From an uncultured Eubacterium sp. (lineage in GTDB: Bacteria; Bacillota; Clostridia; Oscillospirales; Acutalibacteraceae): a stretch of DNA of 5,638 nt. Position 1 is the stretch's first letter. Each line of letters begins with the position of its first letter. Shown here piece after piece: positions 1 to 5,638 of the stretch. Under the pieces are notes generated by a model that made no database searches, was not told the DNA's origin, and saw only the letters and a program-made list of their open reading frames with translations. Location of the stretch: the NCBI GenBank assembly GCA_902462495.1, contig CABQCC010000097.1, positions 1 to 5,638 on the forward strand, given 5' to 3'. The translations under genes and the position numbers were made by a program.

Positions 1-2886
1 AAGAAAGCCGAAGAGCGTGCAGCTAAGCTTAATTCTAACAGACTTGGTGCAACATTTTCAATCAACAGTGCCAAGGTTACAAAGGCTACAAGTAAAAGAC
101 AAGGCGTTAAGAGTGAACTTGATGCAGGCGGCGGATTTCAGTATGTTGAATTGGGTCAGGACTACGACTTCATAAATGACCTCGGCAAAACTGACGGTGT
201 AGCACCTATTCCAAGGGGCGGTATTTATTCCTTGGGTGGTAACTATACCGAATTTGACACAAACACAACAATCACTATTCCTGCCGACAGAGAAAGAAAC
301 CCTGATGAGACTCATTATAATGGTAAGCTCTCAGCAGATTCATTGCCATCAGCACTTTCTCTCGATATCGACTATAAGTCTGCAAATGTTTATTTCGGCT
401 TGGTTTATTATTGGAGATGGTTCACAGCATTCGGCGGCGGCTGGGCAGGCTACGGCTTTGAAAATGCATTGTTCGAGCACAGAACAAGCTTTGTCAATGT
501 CAGCACATTGTTCGACCTCATTGATGAATGTTCATCGCCTGATTTTACTGCAAATTCAAACAAATACACCAAGGCATCTTGGAACAATTTGATTAAAGCA
601 CTTTCAGAAGCTTCAACTTCGGATGGTTTCGATTATGGCAATATGACATATGAACAAATCCTTACCGAACTTGACAGAAGATATACAAACCTTTGGAACG
701 CAAAGGAAAATCTCCAGGAAGCTGCTTCAAACGCAAAGGTTCTCGCTGCTCTTGCAGAATATAAAAATGATTACGAAACATTAGAAAAAGATTGTAAGCC
801 TGAATCATGGGCAAAATTTGCTGAAGCATACAATGCTGCAAAGGCTGTTACAGCAACAGGTGCAATCTATTCTGATGATAGGATTTCTGAAGTTCCAAAA
901 GCAGACCAGAGTCTCATCGATGCTTATGCAACAAACATTATAAATGCAAGAAAAGCACTCATCACTAAGGTTTCATTCAAGCCTGTTGATGACGCAATGA
1001 AGGCACTTGCAACAAAGATTTCAGAAAGTGTAAATTCAGGTAAACATTACACAAAGGCATCTTTTGTAGCACTTAACACAGCTATCGATGGTTTGAAATT
1101 CTATACGATGGCTCCTGCAACAAGAGATACACATTATATTGACGAGACAGATTTTGTTGCTAATCTTCAACTTGAAGCAGACTCAATCCCTAATTTGTTT
1201 GACATCCTTAAAGAGGGCGAAAAGAATGATGAAACTGCACTTGATGCAGCCAAGACACAACTCAAGTCATACCGTTCAGACCCTGATGCTTACGATCAAG
1301 AAAAAGTAAATGCTGCGCTTGATTCACTTAAGGCTGAAGAACAGATTTCTTGCAAAGCAGGTAACTACACATATACTTGCAGAACATATGCTACTCAGGA
1401 AGAAGTCGACGCTGCAGTTGCAAAAGCACTTTCAGATGTAAAACTCAACCAGTACAAAGTTACTGTCATTCCTGACGGCGACGAAAATGCAAAATATGAA
1501 AAAACATATAACTACGGTGATGAAGCTACAATTTCGCTTCCAGATGCACCTGAAGTTGACTGGTATTATGAGATGACTTCACCGTCAGGTGTTCAGGTTG
1601 CTAAGAAGTTCTATTCAAGAACCGATGTACTTAAGTTCATCGTTAGAGGTAACACAACTCTTACAACTAAGAAAGCTTCTTCTAAGGAACAGCAGTACAG
1701 AGTTACTTATGTAAACGGAATCAACTCTGCTATTGTTAAGTCTGATTATGTTGCAGCAAATTCAACTGTAACTCTCAACACGTCGGTTGCACCAAGTCTT
1801 CCGTATTACACATTGAATGCTCAGACACCATTTATGGTAAACGGTGTTAAGAAAGCCGCAAACGAAGAAATCACTATCACAAAAGATACAACAATCACAC
1901 TTCTTTACGACTTCTCAAACGCAACAACATACAATGTTAACATTATCAACCTCAGCAATGGCTATTTTGAGAAGAATGATGTTATTACCGGCTTGAAGTA
2001 TAATGACGAACTTTCATTTACAGCCGGAACTAAAGATGACGGTTATGCAACAGGCTTCGGTGGAGAGAATTTCAATTATCAGCACACAAAGTATGATGAC
2101 GCTAAGAAATCCTATGTAACAGAAACAGTTACGGTCGGTAGCTCAGGCAGATACTTTGATACTGCATTTAATCCACATGTTTATGCTTGGCTTGAAATTT
2201 CAGCCGATGATATGAACGACTGGAAGCAAAAAGCTAATAATTATGCTCACGATGGTGAAGGTAATTCTGATTTGTTCAAGCATTCCGACACTACAACCGA
2301 TGGTATATATATTTACGATTTCACCGATTATGCTGTTCAAAACACCAAGGCAAGAGTTGTTAAGTACGGCGAGGATTATACATTCCGTGTTCACGAAGAT
2401 ATAGTTCTTATGCCATTGAGTGAAGACTTGTACAAGAAGGCTTTGGCAAAGGGCATTATCAAGTCCGACTTTAACAACCAGGACGGTGTTGGTATCAAGA
2501 CACAATCTAACCTTGTTATCACTCCATCAGTTAAGGCTTCCATCATTTCGTCATTTGCACTTCCTCAGGATTGCAAACTTGTTGAAAAGGGTGTTCTTGC
2601 TAAGGTAAAACCTAACGGTGCATTCTCTGCTCAGGAATATGCTGAACTTGATAATCAGTTGAGACTTGAAAAAGCAGGTACAAACGGTATCAAGAGACTT
2701 AAGTCAAACTACACTACAAAGGGTGACCAGTTTGTAATCTCATTCAACACTGATGCTATCAAGGGTAAAAACATCAAAACAGATGTTGGTCTTGCGTGGG
2801 TTGCTTATGTAACATACGAAAAAGACGGAAAGCTCATTACAGAGTACACACCTATGGCTACACCAACCAATGCAGGCACTTATTAA
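1..2886 (+). CDS. Large multidomain, probably secreted/surface protein with FIVAR-like helical repeats and beta modules (5' end missing)
   Basis: The frame is open from base 1 to the TAA at 2884-2886 (followed in frame by TGA), so the start and any signal peptide lie outside the window. A TTG at 151 is only an internal leucine codon. Residues are counted from base 1 (961 visible). About 1-165 is a polar start followed by a Gly- and aromatic-rich stretch (about 130-157, including YYWRW and GGGWAGYGF). About 166-483 holds four helical units of FIVAR type, with the signature YTKAS(W/F) in units 1 and 3 and PESW in unit 2. About 485-807 holds three beta modules whose ends resemble each other (NTTLTTKK, DTTITLLYD, EDIVLMPL). 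About 836-961 is a further C-terminal domain ending in NAGTY. There is no LPXTG motif, dockerin or C-terminal membrane helix. FIVAR-type repeats are known from large cell-surface proteins of Gram-positive bacteria, so an extracellular adhesive or scaffold role is inferred. No catalytic motif was recognised. Arginine is mostly AGA, unlike the aro genes downstream. Export and function are unproven. Confidence 0.85.
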   Translation, partial: KKAEERAAKLNSNRLGATFSINSAKVTKATSKRQGVKSELDAGGGFQYVELGQDYDFINDLGKTDGVAPIPRGGIYSLGGNYTEFDTNTTITIPADRERNPDETHYNGKLSADSLPSALSLDIDYKSANVYFGLVYYWRWFTAFGGGWAGYGFENALFEHRTSFVNVSTLFDLIDECSSPDFTANSNKYTKASWNNLIKALSEASTSDGFDYGNMTYEQILTELDRRYTNLWNAKENLQEAASNAKVLAALAEYKNDYETLEKDCKPESWAKFAEAYNAAKAVTATGAIYSDDRISEVPKADQSLIDAYATNIINARKALITKVSFKPVDDAMKALATKISESVNSGKHYTKASFVALNTAIDGLKFYTMAPATRDTHYIDETDFVANLQLEADSIPNLFDILKEGEKNDETALDAAKTQLKSYRSDPDAYDQEKVNAALDSLKAEEQISCKAGNYTYTCRTYATQEEVDAAVAKALSDVKLNQYKVTVIPDGDENAKYEKTYNYGDEATISLPDAPEVDWYYEMTSPSGVQVAKKFYSRTDVLKFIVRGNTTLTTKKASSKEQQYRVTYVNGINSAIVKSDYVAANSTVTLNTSVAPSLPYYTLNAQTPFMVNGVKKAANEEITITKDTTITLLYDFSNATTYNVNIINLSNGYFEKNDVITGLKYNDELSFTAGTKDDGYATGFGGENFNYQHTKYDDAKKSYVTETVTVGSSGRYFDTAFNPHVYAWLEISADDMNDWKQKANNYAHDGEGNSDLFKHSDTTTDGIYIYDFTDYAVQNTKARVVKYGEDYTFRVHEDIVLMPLSEDLYKKALAKGIIKSDFNNQDGVGIKTQSNLVITPSVKASIISSFALPQDCKLVEKGVLAKVKPNGAFSAQEYAELDNQLRLEKAGTNGIKRLKSNYTTKGDQFVISFNTDAIKGKNIKTDVGLAWVAYVTYEKDGKLITEYTPMATPTNAGTY
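496..1449 (+). repeat. Four degenerate FIVAR-like helical repeat units inside the large protein
   Basis: This is a protein-level repeat. Approximate units are 496-717, 733-963, 979-1209 and 1228-1449. Each is Ala/Lys/Glu-rich and helical; in most units a Y or P-x-x-S-W/F-x-x-(L/F) motif leads into an amphipathic helix, followed by a second helix of the x-x-A-x-x-x-L type. YTKAS is identical in units 1 (565-579) and 3 (1048-1062). Unit 2 has PESWAKFAEAYNAAKA in the same place. Unit 4 lacks the Trp signature but has paired ALDAAKTQL and VNAALDSLKA helices. The pattern matches the FIVAR family (PF07554) as I know it. Units 3 and 4 are weak, and all boundaries are estimates. Confidence 0.6.
1453..2421 (+). 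repeat. Three related beta-strand modules inside the large protein, the third enlarged
   Basis: This is a protein-level repeat. Module A (about 1453-1674) opens with YKVTVIP, has YNYGDEATISL in the middle and ends NTTLTTKK. Module B (about 1696-1911) opens with YRVTYVN, has ANSTVTLN and ends DTTITLLYD. Module C (about 1930-2421) opens with YNVNIIN, has YNDELSFTA and ends EDIVLMPL. The pattern of an opening Y-x-V strand, a middle strand of the (G/N)(D/S)-x-x-(T/S)-(I/V/F) type and a closing T-T-(I/L)-T strand recalls extracellular Ig-like or Listeria-Bacteroides-type repeats. Modules A and B have about 72-74 residues, while C has about 164, so C seems to carry an insertion. Family assignment is tentative. 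Confidence 0.5.
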
Positions 2887-2895
2887 TGATTTTCT

Positions 2896-2903
2896 AAGGA
2901 GGT
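2896..2903 (+). promoter_or_regulatory. Perfect Shine-Dalgarno sequence (AAGGAGGT) for the small peptide gene
   Basis: AAGGAGGT is fully complementary to the 3' end of 16S rRNA and lies 7 bases before the ATG at 2911. It fixes that start and argues strongly that the 46-codon frame is a real, well-translated gene. It sits in the 24-base gap after the large gene, so the peptide is probably made from the same mRNA with its own efficient initiation. Confidence 0.9.
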
Positions 2904-2910
2904 AAAAGTT

Positions 2911-3051
2911 ATGAAAAGATTTTATACTGAACCTGAATTGGAAATCAGGAAATATTCTTTATCGGAAAATGGTGTAGTAACTGCATCATTTCCGGAAGCA
3001 AGCGGTGGTAATGACCTTAACAAGGACGATAACTACGATTTGTTCGGATGA
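2911..3051 (+). CDS. Small acidic peptide (46 aa) with N-terminal YxxPxL motif; unknown function
   Basis: The gene begins ATG at 2911, 7 bases after a perfect Shine-Dalgarno, and ends TGA 3049-3051 followed in frame by TAA TAA. The protein starts MKRFYTEPELEIRKY, has a central GVVTAS, then PEASGGND and an Asp/Asn-rich end, NKDDNYDLFG. There is no signal peptide, membrane segment or cysteine. From general knowledge, short Clostridia and Bacteroidota proteins with a start like MKK-x-Y-x-x-P-E-(L/M)-x-(I/V) and a later (V/I)-(L/V)-(T/A)-x-S are common but uncharacterised. The YxxPxL part resembles the leader motif that recognition domains bind in some ribosomally made, modified peptides such as lasso peptides. 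The usual Gly a few residues later is Lys here, and no modifying enzyme or transporter is in view, so this similarity is only suggestive. The 24-base gap and shared terminator place it in the large gene's operon. The gene call is firm; the function is unknown. Confidence 0.85.
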   Translation: MKRFYTEPELEIRKYSLSENGVVTASFPEASGGNDLNKDDNYDLFG

Positions 3052-3066
3052 TAATAAAAAACAAAG

Positions 3067-3092
3067 GACCGTGGATTTTCCACGGTCTTTTT
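3067..3092 (+). terminator. Strong rho-independent terminator after the small peptide gene
   Basis: A perfect 9-bp stem pairs GACCGTGGA (3067-3075) with TCCACGGTC (3079-3087) around a TTT loop, followed by five T (3088-3092). A G:T pair and flanking A:T pairs (3063-3066 with 3088-3091) could lengthen the stem. It begins 15 bases after the peptide stop codon and ends the upstream operon before the tyrA promoter. The A-rich flank on the left could make it work in the other direction too, but no opposing gene is seen. Confidence 0.95.
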
Positions 3093-3122
3093 GTTTGCAA
3101 AAATATTGTTCAAAATCTATCG

Positions 3123-3172
3123 TTTGACATTGTTAACAATTTATTACATTCTGTCCTAATAATTTGACATTG
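3123..3172 (+). repeat. 10-bp direct repeat TTTGACATTG, copies 40 bp apart
   Basis: TTTGACATTG occurs at 3123-3132 and again at 3163-3172. The second copy contains the -35 box of the tyrA promoter. The first has no convincing -10 at 16-18 bp (the best is TACATT at 15 bp), so it is either a weak second promoter or a regulator site. The 40-bp spacing is close to four helical turns, which would put both copies on the same face of the DNA. The repeat is seen directly; regulatory meaning is inferred. Confidence 0.5.
3129..3140. promoter_or_regulatory. 12-bp perfect palindrome, possible operator upstream of tyrA
   Basis: ATTGTTAACAAT is its own reverse complement. It lies 23 bases upstream of the -35 box and overlaps the first TTTGACATTG copy. 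This position suits an activator or an upstream repressor site controlling the aromatic amino acid operon. No known regulator consensus was recognised, and AT-rich palindromes of this size also arise by chance. Confidence 0.35.
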
Positions 3173-3192
3173 CAGTGCATATCAGTTAAAAT
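3164..3192 (+). promoter_or_regulatory. Sigma-A type promoter of the tyrA-aroB-aroA operon
   Basis: The -35 box TTGACA (3164-3169) is perfect. The spacer is 17 bp and the -10 box TAAAAT (3187-3192) differs from consensus at one base. Transcription should start near 3199-3200, leaving a leader of about 28 bases. That is too short for a T-box or tandem attenuator, so control is more likely at initiation or by enzyme feedback. The promoter lies in the only sizeable gap before tyrA, after the upstream terminator. Confidence 0.8.
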
Positions 3193-3227
3193 TAATATGT
3201 ATATTTATGTATCGGTAGGAAAATGAA

Positions 3228-4055
3228 ATGAACATTTTAATTTGCGGTTTGGGTCTTATCGGTGCCAGCTTGGCAAAGACCCTAAAAAAGAATACCGATC
3301 ACACAGTCCTTGGCTGGAACAGAACATCATCCGTTACCGAAAAGGCGTTGCGTGACGGCGTTATTGACAGAACGGGCGATATTGACTCTCTTATGGCAGA
3401 AGCCGACATCACCTTTGTTAATTTTTATCCCGAAGCTATTGTGCCGTTTATTCTTGAGCACAAAAACAGCTTCAAAAAAGACAGCATTGTATCCGATTCT
3501 TGCGGTATTAAGACAAAGATTTGCCGTGCGTTGGAAAAGGAAAAACTTGATTTTTACTTCATCGGTGCTCATCCGATGGCAGGCAGAGAAGTCGGCGGAT
3601 ATGACAACAGCCTTGACACTTTGTACGACAAGGCAAGCTTCATTGTCACACCTGTTGACGGCACACCTCGTAACAAGATTGATGCACTTGTCGGTCTTGC
3701 TCAGGGTATGGGTTTTGCACGAACAGTTGTAACAACACCCGAACATCACGACGAGATGATTGCGTTCACCTCGCAGATTGCTCATGTGCTTGCATGCTCT
3801 TATGTTCTTTCTCCGCTTGCACCGTCACACGCCGGATATTCCGCAGGTTCGTACCGTGATGTGTCCCGTGTTGCACGAATCAATGCGGATATGTGGGCGG
3901 ATCTTTTCATTGACAACAAGGAGGCACTTGTCAGGGAAATTGACGACCTTGTGTCGAACCTTATGCAGTTCAAGTACAACATTGTCAACGAGGATTCTCC
4001 TGCTCTCAAAGACTTGATGAACAGGGCGAACAAGATTAAGGAAGAAATCGGATGA
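3228..4055 (+). CDS. tyrA: Prephenate/arogenate dehydrogenase (tyrosine branch)
   Basis: TyrA oxidatively decarboxylates prephenate to 4-hydroxyphenylpyruvate (or arogenate to tyrosine) with NAD(P)+ in the cytosol. The 275-residue protein opens with a Rossmann fold, GLGLIG at 7-12. The next strand ends in GWNRT (29-33): Asn and Arg replace the Asp usual in NAD-dependent forms, suggesting NADP use. SDSCGIKT (89-96) matches the conserved loop often seen as D-x-G-S-V-K. HPMAG (115-119) carries the likely catalytic His115. SQIAH (182-186) and YRDVSRVA (209-216) match the helical C-terminal domain, with Arg residues fit to hold the substrate. Length suits a single-domain TyrA: there is no chorismate mutase fusion and no ACT domain, so feedback control through ACT is not expected. 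The ATG at 3228 follows GGTAGGA by 7 bases and places the Gly motif correctly. The stop overlaps aroB by 4 bases. Prephenate versus arogenate preference cannot be read from the sequence. Confidence 0.95.
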   Translation: MNILICGLGLIGASLAKTLKKNTDHTVLGWNRTSSVTEKALRDGVIDRTGDIDSLMAEADITFVNFYPEAIVPFILEHKNSFKKDSIVSDSCGIKTKICRALEKEKLDFYFIGAHPMAGREVGGYDNSLDTLYDKASFIVTPVDGTPRNKIDALVGLAQGMGFARTVVTTPEHHDEMIAFTSQIAHVLACSYVLSPLAPSHAGYSAGSYRDVSRVARINADMWADLFIDNKEALVREIDDLVSNLMQFKYNIVNEDSPALKDLMNRANKIKEEIG

Positions 4056-5107
4056 GAGAGCTTAGAGTTAAAGTCGGCAAGGGGTACAATATTTTCATTG
4101 AAAAGGGCATTATGTCCTCTTGCGGAAAATATATCAAAGAGGTGTCGAATGCTTCCAAGGTGTGCTTGGTGAGCGACACGAATGTTTACAAGATTTACGG
4201 CAGTATCGTTGAGGAACAACTCAAGGCGGTCGGATACGAAGTTTTCACCTATGTTTTTGAAGCGGGTGAGGGCTCAAAAACAACCGCAACGGTTATCTCG
4301 ATGGTTGAATTTATGGCAGAAAACGGACTGACAAGAGGCGACCTTGTTGTTGCTCTCGGCGGCGGAGTGTGCGGAGATATGGCAGGATTTGCATCCTCGA
4401 TTTATCTTCGTGGAATTGATTTTATTCAAATTCCGACTTCGCTTCTTGCACAGGTCGATTCGTCTGTCGGCGGAAAAACCGCTGTTGATTTGCCACAGGG
4501 CAAAAATCTTTGCGGTGCGTTTCATCAGCCGATTTTGGTGCTGATTGACCCTAATACACTTGACACCCTCACTCCTCATTTCTTTTCTGACGGTATGGCG
4601 GAAGTTATCAAAACAGGGTGCATAAAATCCGCATCTTTGTTTGAAAAAACGGAAAAACAGGACGCAAGGGAGATAATTGACGACATTATTTTTGAATGTG
4701 TCGGCATAAAGGCGGGCGTGGTTGAGCGTGACGAAAAGGAACACGGCGAGCGTGCACTCCTCAATTTTGGTCACACCGCAGGTCACGCTATTGAAAAACT
4801 CCACGGATTTACAACGATTTCTCACGGCGAGGCAGTCGGAATCGGTATGGTGATGATTACAAAAGCCGGCGAGGAAAACGGAATTACAGAAAAGGGCACA
4901 TCACAAAGAATTGCAAATGTGCTCAAAAAATATAATTTGATGACAGAGGACAGCCACTCTTTGCGGGACATTATCGCCTGTATGAATGCGGACAAAAAAC
5001 GCACGGCGGATTCTATCAATTTTGTTCTGCTGAACAGAATCGGAGAGTCGTTTACACAGAAAATCAAGAACGACGACATACCGAATTTTTTTGGAGTAAA
5101 GCAATGA
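4052..5107 (+). CDS. aroB: 3-dehydroquinate synthase
   Basis: AroB converts DAHP to 3-dehydroquinate, the second step of the shikimate pathway, using NAD+ and a divalent metal (Zn2+ or Co2+). The 351-residue length is typical. The NAD-binding segment GGGVCGDMAGF is at 103-113, followed by the family block around PTSLLAQVDSSVGGKTAVD (128-146) and GKNLCGAFHQP (150-160). The expected metal ligands are present: Glu184 in GMAEVIK, His241 in GHTAGH, and His258 in SHGEAVG. No key residue is missing. The ATG overlaps the tyrA stop (ATGA, 4052-4055) and is preceded by AAGGA at 4038-4042, so translation is probably coupled to tyrA. The TGA overlaps the aroA start in the same way. The related 2-deoxy-scyllo-inosose synthases share this fold, but the neighbours tyrA and aroA make AroB the clear choice. 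Confidence 0.97.
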   Translation: MRELRVKVGKGYNIFIEKGIMSSCGKYIKEVSNASKVCLVSDTNVYKIYGSIVEEQLKAVGYEVFTYVFEAGEGSKTTATVISMVEFMAENGLTRGDLVVALGGGVCGDMAGFASSIYLRGIDFIQIPTSLLAQVDSSVGGKTAVDLPQGKNLCGAFHQPILVLIDPNTLDTLTPHFFSDGMAEVIKTGCIKSASLFEKTEKQDAREIIDDIIFECVGIKAGVVERDEKEHGERALLNFGHTAGHAIEKLHGFTTISHGEAVGIGMVMITKAGEENGITEKGTSQRIANVLKKYNLMTEDSHSLRDIIACMNADKKRTADSINFVLLNRIGESFTQKIKNDDIPNFFGVKQ

Positions 5108-5638
5108 GATTAGCAAAAATACAAAAATCGAACATCAGCGGAACGGTGCAAGTTCCTCCGTCAAAATCAGCTTCTCACAGAGCACTCATTTGCTCTTTTT
5201 TGGCAGGGGGAGGACAGGTGTCACCGCTCGTTGATTCAAACGATATGAGAGCGACTCAGGGCGTTATATCGGCTCTTAACAAGGACAAACCTGTTGCGGA
5301 TTGCATAGAGTCGGGCTCAACGCTTCGCTTTATGATTCCTGTTGCTGCCGCACTTGGCAAAAAGGTCACTTTTGTCGGCAGGGGCAAACTTCCCGAAAGA
5401 CCTATCGGCGACTATCTTCGATTGCTCCCCGAACACGGTGTGAAGTGTGATTGCACGGGCACATTGCCTCTTACAATCAGCGGTCGGCTTACTCCGGGCA
5501 GATTCGAAATTGCGGGGGATGTCAGCTCTCAGTACATTACGGGACTTCTTCTTGCGTTGCCTATTTTGGACGGCGACAGCGAGATTGTCCTCACAACCGA
5601 GCTTCAGTCAAAGCCTTATGTTGATATGACGGTTAAGT
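5104..5638 (+). CDS. aroA: 3-phosphoshikimate 1-carboxyvinyltransferase (EPSP synthase), 3' end missing
   Basis: AroA joins phosphoenolpyruvate and shikimate 3-phosphate to give EPSP, the sixth step of the shikimate pathway. Only 178 codons, under half of the usual 420-430, lie in the window. The ATG overlaps the aroB stop (ATGA, 5104-5107) with GGAG 7 bases upstream. Residues that match E. coli AroA by motif alignment are Lys21, Ser22 and Arg26 in PSKSASHRAL (K22, S23, R27), Gly71 in ESGSTLRF (G96), Arg99 in ERPIGDYL (R124), Ser141-Ser142-Gln143 in SSQYITGL (S169-S170-Q171), and Ser169 and Tyr172 in SKPYVDMT (S197, Y200). The stretch from Asp47 to Gly71 is about 20 residues shorter than in E. 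coli, but the frame is intact and catalytic motifs flank it. I recall similar short forms in other Clostridia. The related MurA is excluded by the S3P-binding motifs and the operon context. Confidence 0.96.
   Translation, partial: MRLAKIQKSNISGTVQVPPSKSASHRALICSFLAGGGQVSPLVDSNDMRATQGVISALNKDKPVADCIESGSTLRFMIPVAAALGKKVTFVGRGKLPERPIGDYLRLLPEHGVKCDCTGTLPLTISGRLTPGRFEIAGDVSSQYITGLLLALPILDGDSEIVLTTELQSKPYVDMTVK

Noticed and set aside
151..153. TTG as the start of the large gene
   Set aside because: No Shine-Dalgarno precedes it and the same frame is open to base 1 with the same codon pattern, so the true start is outside the window.
2911..3051. Lasso peptide precursor call for the small peptide
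   Set aside because: A Gly33 with Asp39/Asp40 at ring-like spacing is present, but the leader lacks the usual Thr at the second-to-last position and the later Gly, and no cyclase, protease or recognition-protein gene is visible. Kept only as a speculative finding.
3093..3227. T-box or tryptophan/tyrosine attenuator before tyrA
   Set aside because: The leader after the predicted start is only about 28 bases, there is no AGGGTGGNACCGCG-like T-box sequence, and the only terminator hairpin lies upstream of the promoter.
3327..3785. Antisense open frame (152 codons) inside tyrA
   Set aside because: It is a shadow of tyrA codon bias; the translation shows no domain and the tyrA motifs on the plus strand are complete.
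4274..4825. Long antisense open frame (183 codons) inside aroB
   Set aside because: It lies wholly opposite a well-supported aroB, has a Cys/Arg/Asn-rich composition without any recognisable domain, and has no gene context of its own.
5447..5629. 60-codon plus-strand frame near the window end
   Set aside because: It is an out-of-frame shadow of aroA, whose motifs continue through this stretch in the other frame.
1..5638. CRISPR array, tRNA, rRNA, insertion sequence or phage genes
   Set aside because: No regularly spaced repeats, cloverleaf-like sequences, transposase motifs or terminal inverted repeats were seen on either strand.

Overview
The window looks like chromosomal DNA of a low-to-moderate GC Bacillota, most likely a gut- or rumen-type Clostridia (Oscillospirales/Ruminococcaceae-like). 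The clues are AAGGAGG-type ribosome binding sites, a TTGACA/TAAAAT promoter, FIVAR-like helical repeats in a very large protein that is probably secreted, a short MK-xx-Y-xx-P-type peptide gene beside it, and a clostridial-style tyrA-aroB-aroA order. The genus cannot be fixed from the sequence alone.

Region 1 (1-3092) is the end of a surface or secretion transcription unit. A large gene enters from outside the window and is open from base 1 to 2886. It encodes at least 961 residues: a Gly/aromatic-rich N-terminal part, four helical FIVAR-like repeats, three beta modules with similar endings, and a C-terminal domain with no visible anchor. After 24 bases and a perfect Shine-Dalgarno sequence comes a 46-codon gene (2911-3051) for a small acidic peptide with a YxxPxL motif near its N terminus. 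A strong intrinsic terminator closes the unit at 3067-3092. The large gene plus small peptide is the least explained part of the window.

Region 2 (3093-3227) is a short regulatory gap. It contains a good sigma-A type promoter just upstream of tyrA, a 10-bp direct repeat covering the -35 box, and a 12-bp perfect palindrome further upstream. There is no room for a T-box or a long attenuator.

Region 3 (3228-5638) is an aromatic amino acid operon: tyrA (prephenate/arogenate dehydrogenase), aroB (3-dehydroquinate synthase) and aroA (EPSP synthase, cut by the window end). Both junctions are ATGA overlaps of 4 bases, so the genes are probably translationally coupled. AroB makes 3-dehydroquinate at the start of the common pathway, AroA makes EPSP near its end, and TyrA works in the tyrosine branch after chorismate. 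The remaining pathway genes probably lie downstream. This part looks ordinary apart from a compact AroA N-terminal domain and a probable NADP preference in TyrA.
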